Below are positions 1 through 10,440 of a stretch of 64,000 nt of DNA, one piece after another. Positions within the stretch are counted from its first letter, which is position 1, and every line of letters begins with the position of its first letter. The notes below the pieces were generated by a model. It made no database searches. It saw nothing but the letters and a program-made list of their open reading frames with translations, and was not told the DNA's origin. Source of the DNA: Glycocaulis profundi (GTDB taxonomy: Bacteria; Pseudomonadota; Alphaproteobacteria; Caulobacterales; Maricaulaceae); the NCBI GenBank assembly GCA_007050995.1, contig VJOU01000005.1:18220-82219 (forward strand), written 5' to 3'. The position numbers and the translations under genes were made by a program.

Positions 1-19
1 CGTGGCGGCGGCGGAGTAG
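1..19 (+). CDS. Last codons of an upstream gene (probably nuoF), partial
   Basis: The first bases read V-A-A-A-E followed by a TAG stop at 17-19, in the frame starting at base 2, four bases ahead of the nuoG start. The spacing fits the end of the preceding gene of the complex I operon. In this operon that gene is normally nuoF, the FMN- and NADH-binding subunit. Six codons cannot identify a protein, so the name rests only on position. Confidence 0.35.
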
Positions 20-23
20 GACC

Positions 24-2135
24 ATGAGCGACAATCTTCGCACCATCGTGGTGGACGGCGAGACCGTCGAGGTTCCGGCCGAATACAATCTGCTGCAGGC
101 CGCCGAGGCGGCGGGCCGCGAGATTCCGCGTTTCTGCTATCACGAGCGCCTGTCGGTGGCGGGCAACTGCCGCATGTGCCTGGTCGAGCTGGTCGGCGCG
201 CCCAAGCCGGTGGCGTCGTGCGCCTATCTGGTCAAGGAGATGCGCGGCGGGCCGAACGGCGAGCCGCCCGAGATGCGCACCCTGTCGCCCATGGTCAAGA
301 AGGCCCGCGAAGGGGTGATGGAGTTCCTGCTCATCAACCACCCGCTGGACTGCCCGATCTGCGACCAGGGCGGGGAGTGCGACCTGCAGGACCAGGCGAT
401 GGCCTATGGCCGCACCGGCTCGCGCTACGCCGAGAACAAGCGCGCGGTCGAAGACAAGTACATGGGCCCGCTGATCAAGACGATCATGACCCGCTGCATC
501 CAGTGCACCCGCTGCGTGCGCTTCGCCACCGAAGTGGCGGGCGTGAGCGAGCTGGGCGCCATCGGGCGCGGCGAGGACATGGAGATCACCACCTATCTCG
601 AACAGTCCATGACTTCGGAGCTGTCGGGCAACGTGATCGATCTGTGCCCGGTCGGCGCGCTGACCTCGCGGCCCTACGCCTACAACGCGCGGCCCTGGGA
701 GCTGGCCAAGACCGAGACCATCGACGTGATGGACGCGCTGGGCGCGAACATCCGCGTGGACTCCCGCTCCGGCGCGGTGCTGCGGATCATGCCGCGCGTG
801 CATGAGGACGTGAACCAGGAGTGGATCTCCGACAAGTCGCGCTTCGTGTGGGACGGTCTGGGCCGCCAGCGGCTGGACAAGCCCTTCGTTCGCGAGAACG
901 GCCGCCTGCGCCCGTCCGACTGGGACGAGGCGCTGACCGTGGCGACCGAAACGCTGTCGGGCGACGCGTCGAAGATCGGCGTGATCGCGGGCGATCTGAA
1001 CGACGTGGAAGGCCTGAAAGCGGCGAAAGACCTGTTCACCGCGCTTGGCGTGACCTCCATCGACGCCCGCCAGGACGGCGCGAAGATCGGGACCGGCCCG
1101 CGCCAGTCGTATCTTTTCAACTCCACCATCGCCGGGATCGACAAGGCCGACGCCATCCTGCTGATCGGGACCAATCCGCGTCTGGAAGCGCCGGTGCTGA
1201 ACGCGCGCATCCGCGGCGCATGGCTGAACCGGAGCGCCGCGGTCGGCGTGATCGGCGAGGCGGCTGACCTGACCTATGACTATGAGCGTCTGGGCGAGGG
1301 GCCGTCCGACATCGCGGCGCTGGGCAAGAAGCGCTCGGGCTTCATCAAGACCCTGAAGGACGCCGAGCGGCCCATGATCATCGTCGGCGCGGGCGCGCTG
1401 GCCCGCGAGGACGGCGCTCAGGTGCTGCGCGCGGCGGGCGAGCTGGCCAAGACGGTCGGCGCGGTCACGGACGGCTGGAACGGCTTCAACGTTCTGCACA
1501 CGGCGGCCAGCCGGGTCGGCGCGCTCGACCTGGGCTTCGTGCCGGGCGAGGGCGGCCGGTCGACGGCGGAGATCATGGCGGGCGCGCAGAGCGGCGAGAT
1601 CGAGACCGTCGTGCTGCTGGGCGCGGACGAGATCGACACCGACGCGCTGGGCTCGGCCTTCGTGATCTATGTCGGCAGCCATGGCGACAAGGGCGCGGCG
1701 CGGGCCGATCTGGTCCTGCCCTCAGCGGCTTACACCGAAAAGAACGCGATCTACGTGAACACCGAAGGGCGCGCCCAGCTCGCCGAGCGGGCCGTCTTCC
1801 CCAAGGGTGAGGCGAAAGAGGACTGGGCCATCTTCCGCGCCCTGTCCGCCCGTCTGGGCAAGACTCTGCCCTATGACAGCCTGAACGCGCTGCGCGCGGC
1901 CCTGATCGAGCAGGTCGAGAGCTTCGGCGAGATCGACCACGCGCCGGGCGCGCACGGGGCGGACGCCTTCGACGTGGCGGCTGTCGGCGAGGCGGGCGAG
2001 GTGTCCGACGCGCCGTTCACGGCCGCGGTCACGGACTTTTATTTCACCAACCCGATCGCGCGGGCGTCCAGGACGATGGCGGAATGCTCCGCCGCGACCC
2101 TGGCGGCCAGAACCGAACTGCAAGCGGCGGAGTAG
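24..2135 (+). CDS. nuoG: NADH-quinone oxidoreductase subunit G (NuoG)
   Basis: Peripheral-arm subunit of respiratory complex I that carries iron-sulfur clusters passing electrons from NADH and FMN towards quinone. The N-terminal 220 residues hold the expected ligands: Cys38, Cys49, Cys52 and Cys66 for a [2Fe-2S] cluster; His106, Cys110, Cys113 and Cys119 for the His-ligated [4Fe-4S] cluster; Cys158, Cys161, Cys164 and Cys208 for a second [4Fe-4S]. The remainder is the molybdopterin-oxidoreductase-like domain, which has lost its cofactor function in this family. At 703 residues it has the usual length. It ends six bases before nuoH, so the two are surely co-transcribed. The start is the ATG at 24, just after the upstream stop. 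Confidence 0.97.
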   Translation: MSDNLRTIVVDGETVEVPAEYNLLQAAEAAGREIPRFCYHERLSVAGNCRMCLVELVGAPKPVASCAYLVKEMRGGPNGEPPEMRTLSPMVKKAREGVMEFLLINHPLDCPICDQGGECDLQDQAMAYGRTGSRYAENKRAVEDKYMGPLIKTIMTRCIQCTRCVRFATEVAGVSELGAIGRGEDMEITTYLEQSMTSELSGNVIDLCPVGALTSRPYAYNARPWELAKTETIDVMDALGANIRVDSRSGAVLRIMPRVHEDVNQEWISDKSRFVWDGLGRQRLDKPFVRENGRLRPSDWDEALTVATETLSGDASKIGVIAGDLNDVEGLKAAKDLFTALGVTSIDARQDGAKIGTGPRQSYLFNSTIAGIDKADAILLIGTNPRLEAPVLNARIRGAWLNRSAAVGVIGEAADLTYDYERLGEGPSDIAALGKKRSGFIKTLKDAERPMIIVGAGALAREDGAQVLRAAGELAKTVGAVTDGWNGFNVLHTAASRVGALDLGFVPGEGGRSTAEIMAGAQSGEIETVVLLGADEIDTDALGSAFVIYVGSHGDKGAARADLVLPSAAYTEKNAIYVNTEGRAQLAERAVFPKGEAKEDWAIFRALSARLGKTLPYDSLNALRAALIEQVESFGEIDHAPGAHGADAFDVAAVGEAGEVSDAPFTAAVTDFYFTNPIARASRTMAECSAATLAARTELQAAE

Positions 2136-2141
2136 GAGCGC

Positions 2142-3194
2142 ATGTACGACTTCGTCACCCAATGGGGCCCGGTCTGGGGCACGGTCGCCGTCATCGGCCA
2201 GATTCTGGGCTTCATGGTGGTCCTGCTGCTGTCGCTGGCCTTCCTGCTGCTGATGGACCGCAAGGTCTGGGCGGCCGTGCAGATGCGCAAGGGCCCGAAC
2301 GTGGTCGGCGCGTTCGGCCTGATGCAGTCCTTCGCGGACTTCCTCAAGTTCGTGCTCAAGGAAATCATCGTGCCCGCGGGCGCGGACCGGCCGCTGTTCA
2401 TACTGGCGCCGCTGCTGACCTTCGCGCTGGCCTTCATCACCTGGGCGGTGATCCCGGTCGCGCCCGGCTGGGTGATCTCCGACATAAACGTCGGCATCCT
2501 TTACGTGTTCGCGATCAGCTCGCTGGGCGTGTACGGCATCATCATCGGCGGCTGGGCCTCGAACTCGAAATACCCCTTCCTGGGCGCGATGCGGTCCGCC
2601 GCGCAGATGGTCTCCTACGAGGTGTCCATCGGCTTCGTGATCGTGGCGATCCTGGTCATGGCCGGGTCGATGAACCTGTCGACCGTCGTCGCCGCGCAGG
2701 GCGGGGGCTTCTGGAACTGGCACGTCCTGTCGCTGGACATGCTGCCGTGGCCCGCCTTCGCGATCACCATTCCGCTGTTCGTGATCTTCTTCGTGTCGGC
2801 GCTGGCGGAGACCAACCGTCCGCCCTTCGACCTGCCCGAGGCCGAATCGGAACTGGTGGCGGGCTATCAGGTGGAATACTCCTCCACGCCCTACCTGCTG
2901 TTCATGATCGGCGAGTATCTGAACATCGTGCTGATGTGCGCGCTGATGACCGTCCTGTTCCTGGGCGGCTGGCACGCGCCGCTGGACTTCCCGCCCTTCA
3001 CCTGGATCCCGCCGGTCTTCTGGTTCGCGATCAAGGTGGTGTTCCTGTTCTTCATGTTCGCGATGGTGAAGGCGCTCGTGCCCCGCTACCGCTACGACCA
3101 GCTGATGCGGCTGGGCTGGAAGGTCTTCCTGCCCACCTCGCTCGCGGCCGTGGCGCTGATGGGCGGGTTCGTCGTCTACGCCAACGCCGGCTGA
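2142..3194 (+). CDS. nuoH: NADH-quinone oxidoreductase subunit H (NuoH)
   Basis: Membrane subunit of complex I at the junction of the two arms; it helps form the quinone chamber and couples quinone reduction to proton pumping. The 350-residue protein is strongly hydrophobic with about eight membrane helices. It contains the family's conserved charged loop ([20 protein letters not shown], about residues 225-244), which lines the quinone cavity and is the clearest marker of NuoH. It lies between nuoG (six bases upstream) and nuoI (22 bases downstream, with AAGGAG ahead of the nuoI start). Length and gene order are normal for alphaproteobacteria. Confidence 0.97.
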   Translation: MYDFVTQWGPVWGTVAVIGQILGFMVVLLLSLAFLLLMDRKVWAAVQMRKGPNVVGAFGLMQSFADFLKFVLKEIIVPAGADRPLFILAPLLTFALAFITWAVIPVAPGWVISDINVGILYVFAISSLGVYGIIIGGWASNSKYPFLGAMRSAAQMVSYEVSIGFVIVAILVMAGSMNLSTVVAAQGGGFWNWHVLSLDMLPWPAFAITIPLFVIFFVSALAETNRPPFDLPEAESELVAGYQVEYSSTPYLLFMIGEYLNIVLMCALMTVLFLGGWHAPLDFPPFTWIPPVFWFAIKVVFLFFMFAMVKALVPRYRYDQLMRLGWKVFLPTSLAAVALMGGFVVYANAG

Positions 3195-3216
3195 CCGCCT
3201 CAAGGAGCGATCTGAG

Positions 3217-3705
3217 ATGAGCCGTATCGCCCAGACCCTGCGCGGGGCCGCCCTGATGGATTTCTGGGGCGCCTTCGCGCTCGGCATGCGCCAGTTCTTC
3301 AAGCCCAAGCCGACGGTGAACTATCCGTTCGAGAAGGGCTATGTGAGCCCGCGCTTCCGCGGCCAGCACGCCCTGCGCCGCTACGCCAACGGCGAGGAGC
3401 GCTGCATCGCGTGCAAGCTGTGCGAGGCCGTGTGCCCCGCCCAGGCCATCACCATCGAGGCCGAGCCCCGCGAGGACGGTTCGCGCCGGACCACGCGCTA
3501 CGACATCGACATGGTCAAGTGCATCTACTGCGGCTACTGCCAGGAGGCCTGCCCGGTGGACGCGATCGTGGAGGGGCCGAACTTCGAATACGCCACCGAG
3601 ACCCGCGAGGAGCTGTACTACGACAAGGCCAAGCTCCTCGAGAACGGCGACCGGTGGGAGCGCGAGATCGCGCGGAACCTCGAACTCGACGCGCGCTACC
3701 GGTGA
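3217..3705 (+). CDS. nuoI: NADH-quinone oxidoreductase subunit I (NuoI)
   Basis: Ferredoxin-like peripheral subunit of complex I that carries the two [4Fe-4S] clusters (N6a and N6b) delivering electrons to the last cluster before quinone. Two complete ligand sets are visible: Cys63, Cys66, Cys69 with Cys73, and Cys102, Cys105, Cys108 with Cys112, in the motifs [12 protein letters not shown] and [12 protein letters not shown]. An N-terminal amphipathic segment of about 45 residues fits the known membrane-surface contact. The length of 162 residues is typical. It is followed by a 97-base gap, the widest in the nuo cluster, holding a perfect hairpin (3771-3787). Confidence 0.98.
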   Translation: MSRIAQTLRGAALMDFWGAFALGMRQFFKPKPTVNYPFEKGYVSPRFRGQHALRRYANGEERCIACKLCEAVCPAQAITIEAEPREDGSRRTTRYDIDMVKCIYCGYCQEACPVDAIVEGPNFEYATETREELYYDKAKLLENGDRWEREIARNLELDARYR

Positions 3706-3770
3706 CGTTAGAACGGCGCGCGATTCCTGACGGCCCGGCGCTTCGCGCGCAGGGCCTTGAAACCCAAGCC

Positions 3771-3787
3771 CGGCGAGTTTCTCGCCG
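3771..3787 (+). other. Perfect 7-bp hairpin ahead of nuoJ
   Basis: CGGCGAG at 3771-3777 pairs exactly with CTCGCCG at 3781-3787 across a TTT loop. It sits 15 bases before the nuoJ start, in the only sizeable gap (3706-3802) of the nuo cluster. No T-run follows, so it is not a classical terminator. An mRNA-processing or translation-control element is possible but unproven. Confidence 0.45.
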
Positions 3788-3802
3788 ACCCGGACGGGGG
3801 GC

Positions 3803-4414
3803 ATGATGCTGCAAGCGGCGGCTTTTTACATTCTGTCGGCAGTCGCGGTCCTCTCCGCCTTCATGGTGGTGGCCGCGAAGAACCCGGTCAGGGCGGTGCT
3901 GTTCCTGATCCTCGCCTTCTTCTCGGTGGCCGGCATCTTCGTGATCCTGGGCGCGGAGTTCCTGGCGATGATCCTGGTCATCGTCTATGTCGGCGCGGTC
4001 GCGGTGCTGTTCCTGTTCGTCGTGATGATGCTCGACATCGATTTCGCCGAGCTCAAGCAGGGCTTCCTGAGCTATCTGCCGCTGGGCGGTCTGGTCGCGC
4101 TGGCGCTGGCCGCGATGCTGGCCCTTGTCGGCTTCACCTGGACCATGTCCGACACCGCTTCGGGCCATCTGCAGGCGCCGATGCCCGCTGACATGACCAA
4201 TGTCGAAGCGCTGGGCGCGGTGCTGTACGACCAGTACGTCCTCTACTTCCAGCTCGCGGGCCTGATCCTGCTGGTCGCCATGATCGGCGCGATCACCCTG
4301 ACCCTGCGCCACCGTCCGGGCGTTCGCCGTCAGGACGTGGGCAAGCAGGTCGGCCGCAAGCGGGCCGAGGCCGTCGAACTTGTCGATGTCAAACGGGGCG
4401 AGGGGATCGGCTGA
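3803..4414 (+). CDS. nuoJ: NADH-quinone oxidoreductase subunit J (NuoJ)
   Basis: Membrane subunit of complex I next to NuoH, NuoK and NuoA, in the link between the quinone chamber and the antiporter-like subunits. The 203-residue product has five hydrophobic segments, the third around [18 protein letters not shown] (about residues 60-77), which is the signature helix of the family. A polar, basic tail of roughly 35 residues follows the last helix. The start is the first ATG of an ATGATG pair at 3803, preceded by the G-rich run ACGGGGGGC. The stop overlaps the nuoK start by one base (TGATG), which points to translational coupling. Confidence 0.96.
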   Translation: MMLQAAAFYILSAVAVLSAFMVVAAKNPVRAVLFLILAFFSVAGIFVILGAEFLAMILVIVYVGAVAVLFLFVVMMLDIDFAELKQGFLSYLPLGGLVALALAAMLALVGFTWTMSDTASGHLQAPMPADMTNVEALGAVLYDQYVLYFQLAGLILLVAMIGAITLTLRHRPGVRRQDVGKQVGRKRAEAVELVDVKRGEGIG

Positions 4415-4725
4415 TGCTCGAGATCGGTCTGGGACATTACCTGACGCTGGGCGCGATCCTCTTCACCATCGGGGTGTTCGGGATCTTCGTGAACCGCAAG
4501 AACGTCATCATCCTCCTGATGTCGATCGAGCTGATCCTGCTGGCGGTCAACGTCAATCTCGTCGCCTTCTCCGCCAGCCTGGGCGATCTGGGCGGGCAGG
4601 TCTTCGCCATGTTCATCCTGACCGTGGCGGCCGCCGAGGCGGCGGTCGGCCTGGCGATCCTCGTGGTCTTCTTCCGCAACCGTGGCGATATCGCGGTTGA
4701 GGGCGTCAACATGATGAAGGGCTAG
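4414..4725 (+). CDS. nuoK: NADH-quinone oxidoreductase subunit K (NuoK)
   Basis: Small three-helix membrane subunit of complex I belonging to the Mrp antiporter (MrpC-like) lineage and part of the proton path. The 103-residue protein keeps both conserved membrane carboxylates, Glu39 (in [11 protein letters not shown]) and Glu75 (in [11 protein letters not shown]), equivalent to the two glutamates essential in the E. coli subunit. Length and helix number are normal. It starts within the nuoJ stop codon and ends ten bases before nuoL, so expression is tied to both neighbours. Confidence 0.97.
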   Translation: MLEIGLGHYLTLGAILFTIGVFGIFVNRKNVIILLMSIELILLAVNVNLVAFSASLGDLGGQVFAMFILTVAAAEAAVGLAILVVFFRNRGDIAVEGVNMMKG

Positions 4726-4735
4726 AGCGACCGCC

Positions 4736-6709
4736 ATGGCTTACATCGTCGTCTTCGGACCCCTTCTCGCCGCCATCGTCGCCGGCCTGTTCCACAGGCA
4801 GATCGGCGTGAAGGCGAGCATGCTGATCACCACGGGCCTGACCATCCTGGCCGCGCTGGGCTCGGCCTGGCTGTTCTTCGACGTCGCCGTCGGGGGCAAT
4901 GCGCGCACCTACCAGCTCGCCACCTGGATGGCGGTGGGATCGTTCGACGTGAGCTGGGCGATCAAGCTCGACACCCTGTCGGCGGTCATGCTGGTGGTCA
5001 TCACCAGCGTGTCCTCGCTCGTGCACGTGTATTCCTGGGGCTACATGGCCGAGGATCCGCACCGGCCGCGCTTCTTCGCCTATCTGTCGCTGTTCACCTT
5101 CGCGATGCTGTCGCTGGTGACCGCGGACAACTTCCTGCAGATGTTCTTCGGCTGGGAAGGCGTGGGGCTGGCCTCCTACCTGCTGATCGGGTTCTGGTAC
5201 AAGAAAGAGAGCGCCAACAGCGCCGCCATCAAGGCGTTCGTGACCAACCGCGTGGGCGATTTCGGCCTGGCGCTGGGCGTGATGGCGATCTTCTTCGTGT
5301 TCGGCACCGTCAGCTTCGACGAGGTGTTCGCCGCCGCGCCCGGTCAGGCCGACACCATCCTGACCTTCTTCGGGATCGAGTTCGCAGCGCTGGAGCTGAT
5401 CGCCCTGCTGCTGTTCATCGGCGCGATGGGCAAGTCCGCGCAGTTCTTCCTGCACGTCTGGCTGCCCGACGCGATGGAAGGCCCGACGCCGGTCTCCGCG
5501 CTGATCCACGCCGCGACCATGGTGACCGCGGGCGTGTTCCTGGTCTGCCGCGCCTATCCGATCTACGAGATGGCCGAGCTGACCAGCGCCTTCATCACCG
5601 TGATCGGTCTGACCACCGCCCTGTTCGCGGCGACGGTCGGCCTGGCGCAGAACGACATCAAGCGGGTGATCGCGTACTCGACCTGCTCGCAGCTGGGCTA
5701 CATGTTCTTCGCCGCGGGCCTGGGCCTGTACTCGGCGGCGATGTTCCACCTGTTCACCCACGCCTTCTTCAAGGCGCTCCTCTTCCTCGGGGCCGGCTCC
5801 GTGATCCACGGCCTGCATCACGAGCAGGACATGCGCCACATGGGCGGGGTGTGGAAGAAGCTGCCCCTGACCTGGGGGATGATGCTGATCGGCACGCTGG
5901 CCCTGACCGGCGTGGGCCTTCCGCTCATCAATCTGGGCCTGGCGGGATTCTATTCGAAGGACATGATCCTCGAAGAGGCCTTCATGGCCGGGGCGGAGGG
6001 CATTCCGTTCGGCTTCCTCGCCTTCATCGTGGGCATCATCGCGGCGGGCCTGACCAGCTTCTATTCCTGGCGCCTGATCTTCTTCACCTTCCACGGCACC
6101 TACCGGGGCGATCAGAAGACCTTTGATCACGCCCATGAAAGCCCGTGGGTGATGATGATCCCGCTCTTCCTGCTCGCCATCGGCGCAGTGTTCGCCGGCA
6201 TGGTGTTCCGCAGCGACTTCGTGGGCTCGGGCGCGCTGACCTTCTGGGGCGAGAGCCTGCCCGCCGGTCCCTATGCCGAGGGCAATTACGGGCCGGGCGC
6301 GGAAGGCCACCACCCGCCGACCTGGGTGCTGTTCGCGCCGGTGGGCGTGACCGCCATCGGCTTCGTGCTCGCGTACTGGTTCTACGTGGTCAAGGAAGGC
6401 CTGCCCGCGCGCATCGCCGCGCAGAACGGCCCGCTGCACCGCTTCCTGTCCAACAAGTGGTATTTCGACGAGATCTACGACTTCGTCTTCGTGCGCGGCA
6501 CGCGGGCGCTGGGCGACCTGTTCTGGAAGGGCGGAGACCAGAAGATCATCGACGGTCTGGGCCCCAACGGGGTCGCCGCGACCGTGATGGGCGGGGCGCG
6601 GCGCATCGCGAAGATGCAGACCGGATATCTCTATCACTACGCGTTCGTGATGCTGATCGGTGTGCTGCTGCTCACCATCTGGCTGATCGCCGGCGTCGGG
6701 GGACAATAG
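4736..6709 (+). CDS. nuoL: NADH-quinone oxidoreductase subunit L (NuoL)
   Basis: Largest antiporter-like membrane subunit of complex I, at the far end of the membrane arm; it pumps protons and carries the long lateral helix. The 657-residue protein is mostly membrane helices. Key residues of the proton channel are present: Glu141 in [14 protein letters not shown] and Lys233 in [20 protein letters not shown]. The [10 protein letters not shown] segment of the broken helix follows. The C-terminal 100 residues, with a final hydrophobic stretch, match the lateral helix and its anchor. It lies four bases before nuoM. Confidence 0.97.
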   Translation: MAYIVVFGPLLAAIVAGLFHRQIGVKASMLITTGLTILAALGSAWLFFDVAVGGNARTYQLATWMAVGSFDVSWAIKLDTLSAVMLVVITSVSSLVHVYSWGYMAEDPHRPRFFAYLSLFTFAMLSLVTADNFLQMFFGWEGVGLASYLLIGFWYKKESANSAAIKAFVTNRVGDFGLALGVMAIFFVFGTVSFDEVFAAAPGQADTILTFFGIEFAALELIALLLFIGAMGKSAQFFLHVWLPDAMEGPTPVSALIHAATMVTAGVFLVCRAYPIYEMAELTSAFITVIGLTTALFAATVGLAQNDIKRVIAYSTCSQLGYMFFAAGLGLYSAAMFHLFTHAFFKALLFLGAGSVIHGLHHEQDMRHMGGVWKKLPLTWGMMLIGTLALTGVGLPLINLGLAGFYSKDMILEEAFMAGAEGIPFGFLAFIVGIIAAGLTSFYSWRLIFFTFHGTYRGDQKTFDHAHESPWVMMIPLFLLAIGAVFAGMVFRSDFVGSGALTFWGESLPAGPYAEGNYGPGAEGHHPPTWVLFAPVGVTAIGFVLAYWFYVVKEGLPARIAAQNGPLHRFLSNKWYFDEIYDFVFVRGTRALGDLFWKGGDQKIIDGLGPNGVAATVMGGARRIAKMQTGYLYHYAFVMLIGVLLLTIWLIAGVGGQ

Positions 6710-6713
6710 GACC

Positions 6714-8225
6714 ATGCTGGGACAGCTTCCCATTCTCTCCGCGCTCGTCTGGCTGCCCGCGCTGGGCGCGGTCGCCATCCTGGTGCTGCGCGCGCTGATG
6801 CGCGGCGAGGACCAGGCCGCGCTCGAGCGCAACGCCCGCGGCGTGGCGCTGTTCGTCACCCTGTTCGTGTTCGCGCTGTCGATCCTGCTGGTGATCGAGT
6901 TCGACGCCAGCCAGGCCGGGTTCCAGTTCGTCGAGACCATCCCGTGGCTGGCCGAGCTGGGCATCGGCTACCGTATGGGCGTGGACGGCCTGTCGGTGCT
7001 GTTCGTGCTGCTGACCGCCTTCCTGATGCCGATCTGCATCCTGGCGAGCTGGAAGCTGGAAAAGCGGGTCGTGGACTACATGGCCGCGTTCCTGATCCTG
7101 GAGACGCTGGTCATCGGCATCTTCTGCGCCCTCGACCTGGTGCTGTTCTACATCTTCTTCGAAGGCTCGCTGATCCCGATGTTCCTGATCATCGGGGTCT
7201 GGGGCGGGGCGAACCGCATCTATGCGGCGTTCAAATTCTTCCTCTACACCTTCGTCGGCTCGGTGCTGATGCTGGTGGCGATGATCTGGATGTATCTGGA
7301 CGCGGGCACCACCGACATTTCGGTGCTGCTGACCCACGAGTTCGCGCGCGACGCCCAGACATGGCTGTGGCTGGCCTTCTTCGCCTCGTTCGCGGTGAAG
7401 ATGCCCATGTGGCCGGTCCACACCTGGCTGCCGGACGCCCACGTGGAGGCGCCCACGGCGGGCTCGGTCATTCTGGCGGGCATCCTGCTGAAGCTGGGCG
7501 GCTACGGCTTCCTGCGCTTCTCGCTGCCGATGTTCCCCGACGCCAGCGCCTTCTTCGCGCCCATGGTGATGGTGCTGTCGGTGATCGCGATCGTGTACAC
7601 CTCGCTGGTCGCCTTCCGGCAGACCGACATCAAGAAGCTGATCGCCTACTCCTCGGTGGCGCACATGGGCTTCGTGACCATGGGCCTGTTCACCATGAAC
7701 GAGGTCGGGGTGCAGGGCGCGATCTTCCAGATGCTCTCGCACGGGGTGATCTCGGGCGCGCTCTTCCTGTGCGTGGGCGTGATCTACGACCGCTTCCACA
7801 CCCGCGAGATCGGCTTCTATGGCGGTCTGGTCCACCGGATGCCGGTCTATGCGGCCTTCTTCGCGCTGTTTGCCATGGCCAATGTGGGCCTGCCGGGCAC
7901 GTCGGGCTTCGTGGGCGAGATCATGACCATGGTCGGCGCGTTCGAATACGATCCGCGCGTGGCCGCGGGCGCGGCGCTGGGCGTGATCTTCTCGGCCGTC
8001 TACATGCTCACCCTCTACAAGAAGGTGGTGTTCGGCGAGCTGACCAATCCGCGCCTTGAGACCGCGACCGACCTGAATGTCCGCGAATGGATCAATCTGG
8101 GCGTGCTCGGCTTCATCGCCATCTATCTCGGCTTCTTCACCACGCCGATCACGGCGACCACGGCGGCCTCCGTCGAGGCGCTGATCACCCAGTACCAGGC
8201 CGCGCTCGCCGCGGCCCCCAACTGA
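6714..8225 (+). CDS. nuoM: NADH-quinone oxidoreductase subunit M (NuoM)
   Basis: Second antiporter-like, proton-pumping membrane subunit of complex I. The 503-residue protein has about 14 membrane helices and carries the conserved pair Glu150 ([14 protein letters not shown]) and Lys229 ([18 protein letters not shown]), the equivalents of the essential Glu and Lys in the E. coli protein. The phrase [13 protein letters not shown], typical of NuoM and MrpD, is present near residue 310. Only four bases separate it from nuoL and 19 from nuoN. No unusual features. Confidence 0.97.
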   Translation: MLGQLPILSALVWLPALGAVAILVLRALMRGEDQAALERNARGVALFVTLFVFALSILLVIEFDASQAGFQFVETIPWLAELGIGYRMGVDGLSVLFVLLTAFLMPICILASWKLEKRVVDYMAAFLILETLVIGIFCALDLVLFYIFFEGSLIPMFLIIGVWGGANRIYAAFKFFLYTFVGSVLMLVAMIWMYLDAGTTDISVLLTHEFARDAQTWLWLAFFASFAVKMPMWPVHTWLPDAHVEAPTAGSVILAGILLKLGGYGFLRFSLPMFPDASAFFAPMVMVLSVIAIVYTSLVAFRQTDIKKLIAYSSVAHMGFVTMGLFTMNEVGVQGAIFQMLSHGVISGALFLCVGVIYDRFHTREIGFYGGLVHRMPVYAAFFALFAMANVGLPGTSGFVGEIMTMVGAFEYDPRVAAGAALGVIFSAVYMLTLYKKVVFGELTNPRLETATDLNVREWINLGVLGFIAIYLGFFTTPITATTAASVEALITQYQAALAAAPN

Positions 8226-8244
8226 GTCCAGGGGCGACCGGATC

Positions 8245-9696
8245 ATGACCGCTTCGATGCTTCTCAACGATCTGGGCCTGATCGCCCCGGAGCTGATCCT
8301 GGCCGGGGGAGCGATGGCGCTTCTGATGGTCGGGGTGTTCTCCAAGGTCGATCTTCAGGCCGCCCGGCTGGTGAACACCGCCACCATGGCCCTGTTCGCG
8401 CTGGCGGCCGCGGCCGCCATCTGGATCGCGCCTGACGCGCCCCAGACCGGCTTTGGCGGGGCGTTCGTGCTGGACGCGCTGGCGGTCTACGCCAAGGCGG
8501 TGATCTACGTGGTGGGCATAGCGGTGCTGATGCTGGCCTCGAAATTCCTCGAGCGCGAGCGGCTGGCCAAGTTCGAATATCCCGTGCTGGTCACGCTGGC
8601 GGTGCTGGGCCTGTCGGTCATGGTCTCCGCCAATGACCTGATCGGGCTCTATCTGGGCCTCGAGCTGTCCTCGCTGTCGCTCTACATCCTCGCCGCCTTC
8701 AACCGCGACTCCCTGCGCGCGTCCGAGGCGGGCCTGAAATACTTCGTGCTGGGCGCGCTCAGCTCGGGCCTGCTGCTGTATGGCTCGTCGCTGGTCTACG
8801 GCTTCGCGGGTTCGACCAATTTCGACGCCATCGCCACCGCCGCGGCCGCCGACGCCAATGTGGGCCTGATCTTCGGCCTGGTGTTCGTGATTTCGGGTCT
8901 GGCGTTCAAGATCTCCGCCGCGCCGTTCCACATGTGGACGCCGGACGTCTATGAAGGCGCGCCCACGCCGGTGGTGGCCTTCTTCGCCACCGCGCCCAAG
9001 CTGGCCGCCATGGCGCTGCTGGCGCGCGTTCTGATGGAGCCCTTCGGCCCCATGGTGGACGAGTGGCGTCAGGTCGTGATGGTGCTGGCGGTGCTGTCCA
9101 TGGGCATCGGCGCGTTCGGCGCGCTCATGCAGACCAACATCAAGCGCCTGATGGGCTACTCCTCGATCGGCAATATCGGCTACATGCTGGTGGGCCTGGC
9201 CGCGGGCACCCAGGCGGGCGTGTGGGCCGTGCTGCTCTACATGACGCTCTACGTCTTCGCGGTGGTCGGGGCCTTCGGCGTGATCCTGTCCATGCGCCGC
9301 AGCGAGGGCATGGTCGAGCGCATCGAGGACCTGTCGGGCCTCGCCAAGACCCGTCCCGGTCTGGGCTATGCGATGACGGGCCTGCTGTTCTCCATCGGCG
9401 GCATGCCGCCTCTGGTGGGCTTCTTCGGCAAGCTGGCGGTGTTCGTCGCCGCGGTTCAGGCCGGTCTGGTGCCGCTGGTGATCATCGCCGCGCTCTTCTC
9501 GGCGGTGTCGATGGCCTACTACATCAAGATCGTTCGGGTGATGTGGTTCGACGAGCCCAAGGGCGAGTTCCTGCCCGCGCCCGCCGGCGTGATGGCCGTG
9601 ACCCGGATCGCGGGCATCGCGACGCTGGCGCTGCTGCCGGTGGTGGGCTTCCTGTTCGCCCGCGTCATCCAGGCGGGCGGCGCGCTCGGCGGCTGA
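8245..9696 (+). CDS. nuoN: NADH-quinone oxidoreductase subunit N (NuoN)
   Basis: Third antiporter-like membrane subunit of complex I, adjoining NuoK. At 483 residues it is normal for bacteria. Conserved charges Glu140 (YLGLELSSLSLYIL) and Lys222 (GLAFKISAAPFHMWTPDVYE) are in place, as is the YSSIGNIGYMLVG segment near residue 305. It closes the nuo series. Its TGA is separated by a single base from the GTG start of birA, so the following biosynthetic genes may ride on nuo transcripts. Confidence 0.97.
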   Translation: MTASMLLNDLGLIAPELILAGGAMALLMVGVFSKVDLQAARLVNTATMALFALAAAAAIWIAPDAPQTGFGGAFVLDALAVYAKAVIYVVGIAVLMLASKFLERERLAKFEYPVLVTLAVLGLSVMVSANDLIGLYLGLELSSLSLYILAAFNRDSLRASEAGLKYFVLGALSSGLLLYGSSLVYGFAGSTNFDAIATAAAADANVGLIFGLVFVISGLAFKISAAPFHMWTPDVYEGAPTPVVAFFATAPKLAAMALLARVLMEPFGPMVDEWRQVVMVLAVLSMGIGAFGALMQTNIKRLMGYSSIGNIGYMLVGLAAGTQAGVWAVLLYMTLYVFAVVGAFGVILSMRRSEGMVERIEDLSGLAKTRPGLGYAMTGLLFSIGGMPPLVGFFGKLAVFVAAVQAGLVPLVIIAALFSAVSMAYYIKIVRVMWFDEPKGEFLPAPAGVMAVTRIAGIATLALLPVVGFLFARVIQAGGALGG

Positions 9697-9697
9697 C

Positions 9698-10423
9698 GTG
9701 CGGTTCGAGCATCTCGACCAGATCGATTCCACCAACGAGGAGGCCAAGCGCCGCGCGCTGGCCGGAGAGATCGGCCCGGTCTGGATCCGGGCCGACGCCC
9801 AGAGCGCGGGCCGGGGCCGCCGGGGGCGGGCCTGGGTCAGCGCGGACGGCAATCTGTTCGCCACAGGGCTCTACACCCTGACCGCCAGCCCCGCCGAGGC
9901 CGCCCAGCTCTCCTTCGCCGCCGCGCTGGCGGTCGGCGACCTCGCCCAGGCCGCGCTGCCGGGGGTGAAGGCGACGCTCAAATGGCCCAACGACGTTCTG
10001 GTCGAAGGGCGCAAGGTGGCGGGCATCCTGCTGGAAAGCGGCGCGCGGACCGGGGGCGGACTGTGGCTGGCCGTCGGGATCGGGATCAATCTCGCCCACC
10101 ACCCCGAGGACGCCGAGCGCCCGGCTACCGATCTGGCCTTCCACGGCGCGGACATCGGCCCTGACGCGGCGGTGCGCGCGCTGGCCGAGCGGTTCGAGCA
10201 CTGGAAGGCGCGCTGGGCGGAGATGGGCTTCGCGCCCCTGCGCGACGCCTGGATCGCGCGCGCCCACGGGCTGGGCGGGCCGTGCGAGGCGCGGCTGGAC
10301 GGCGAGACCGTCCGGGGCGTGTTCGCCGACCTGACGCCGGACGGCGCGCTCCGGCTGGATTTGCCCGAGGGCGGAAGACGGTTTATCTCCGCGGGCGACG
10401 TCTTCTTTCCCGGCCAGAGCTGA
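9698..10423 (+). CDS. birA: Biotin--[acetyl-CoA-carboxylase] ligase
   Basis: Activates biotin with ATP and attaches it to the biotin carboxyl carrier protein of acetyl-CoA carboxylase and related carboxylases. The 241-residue protein starts directly with the catalytic domain. The biotinyl-AMP loop [11 protein letters not shown] (about residues 36-46) and KWPNDVLV (95-102) with the following KVAGILLES are clear. A small C-terminal SH3-like domain follows. The N-terminal DNA-binding domain of the E. coli BirA repressor is missing, so this is a ligase only. The GTG start at 9698 lies one base after the nuoN stop; no better start is visible because the preserved domain begins immediately. Confidence 0.93.
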   Translation: MRFEHLDQIDSTNEEAKRRALAGEIGPVWIRADAQSAGRGRRGRAWVSADGNLFATGLYTLTASPAEAAQLSFAAALAVGDLAQAALPGVKATLKWPNDVLVEGRKVAGILLESGARTGGGLWLAVGIGINLAHHPEDAERPATDLAFHGADIGPDAAVRALAERFEHWKARWAEMGFAPLRDAWIARAHGLGGPCEARLDGETVRGVFADLTPDGALRLDLPEGGRRFISAGDVFFPGQS

Positions 10424-10440
10424 GCCGACCGGAGCCTTCC

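Noticed and set aside
4706..6964. A 752-codon open frame on the minus strand opposite nuoL and nuoM
   Set aside because: It is a shadow of the real genes: biased composition rich in His, Gln, Arg and Glu, no family motif, and nuoL and nuoM are certain. The same holds for the other long minus-strand frames across the nuo region, dnaE and bamA.
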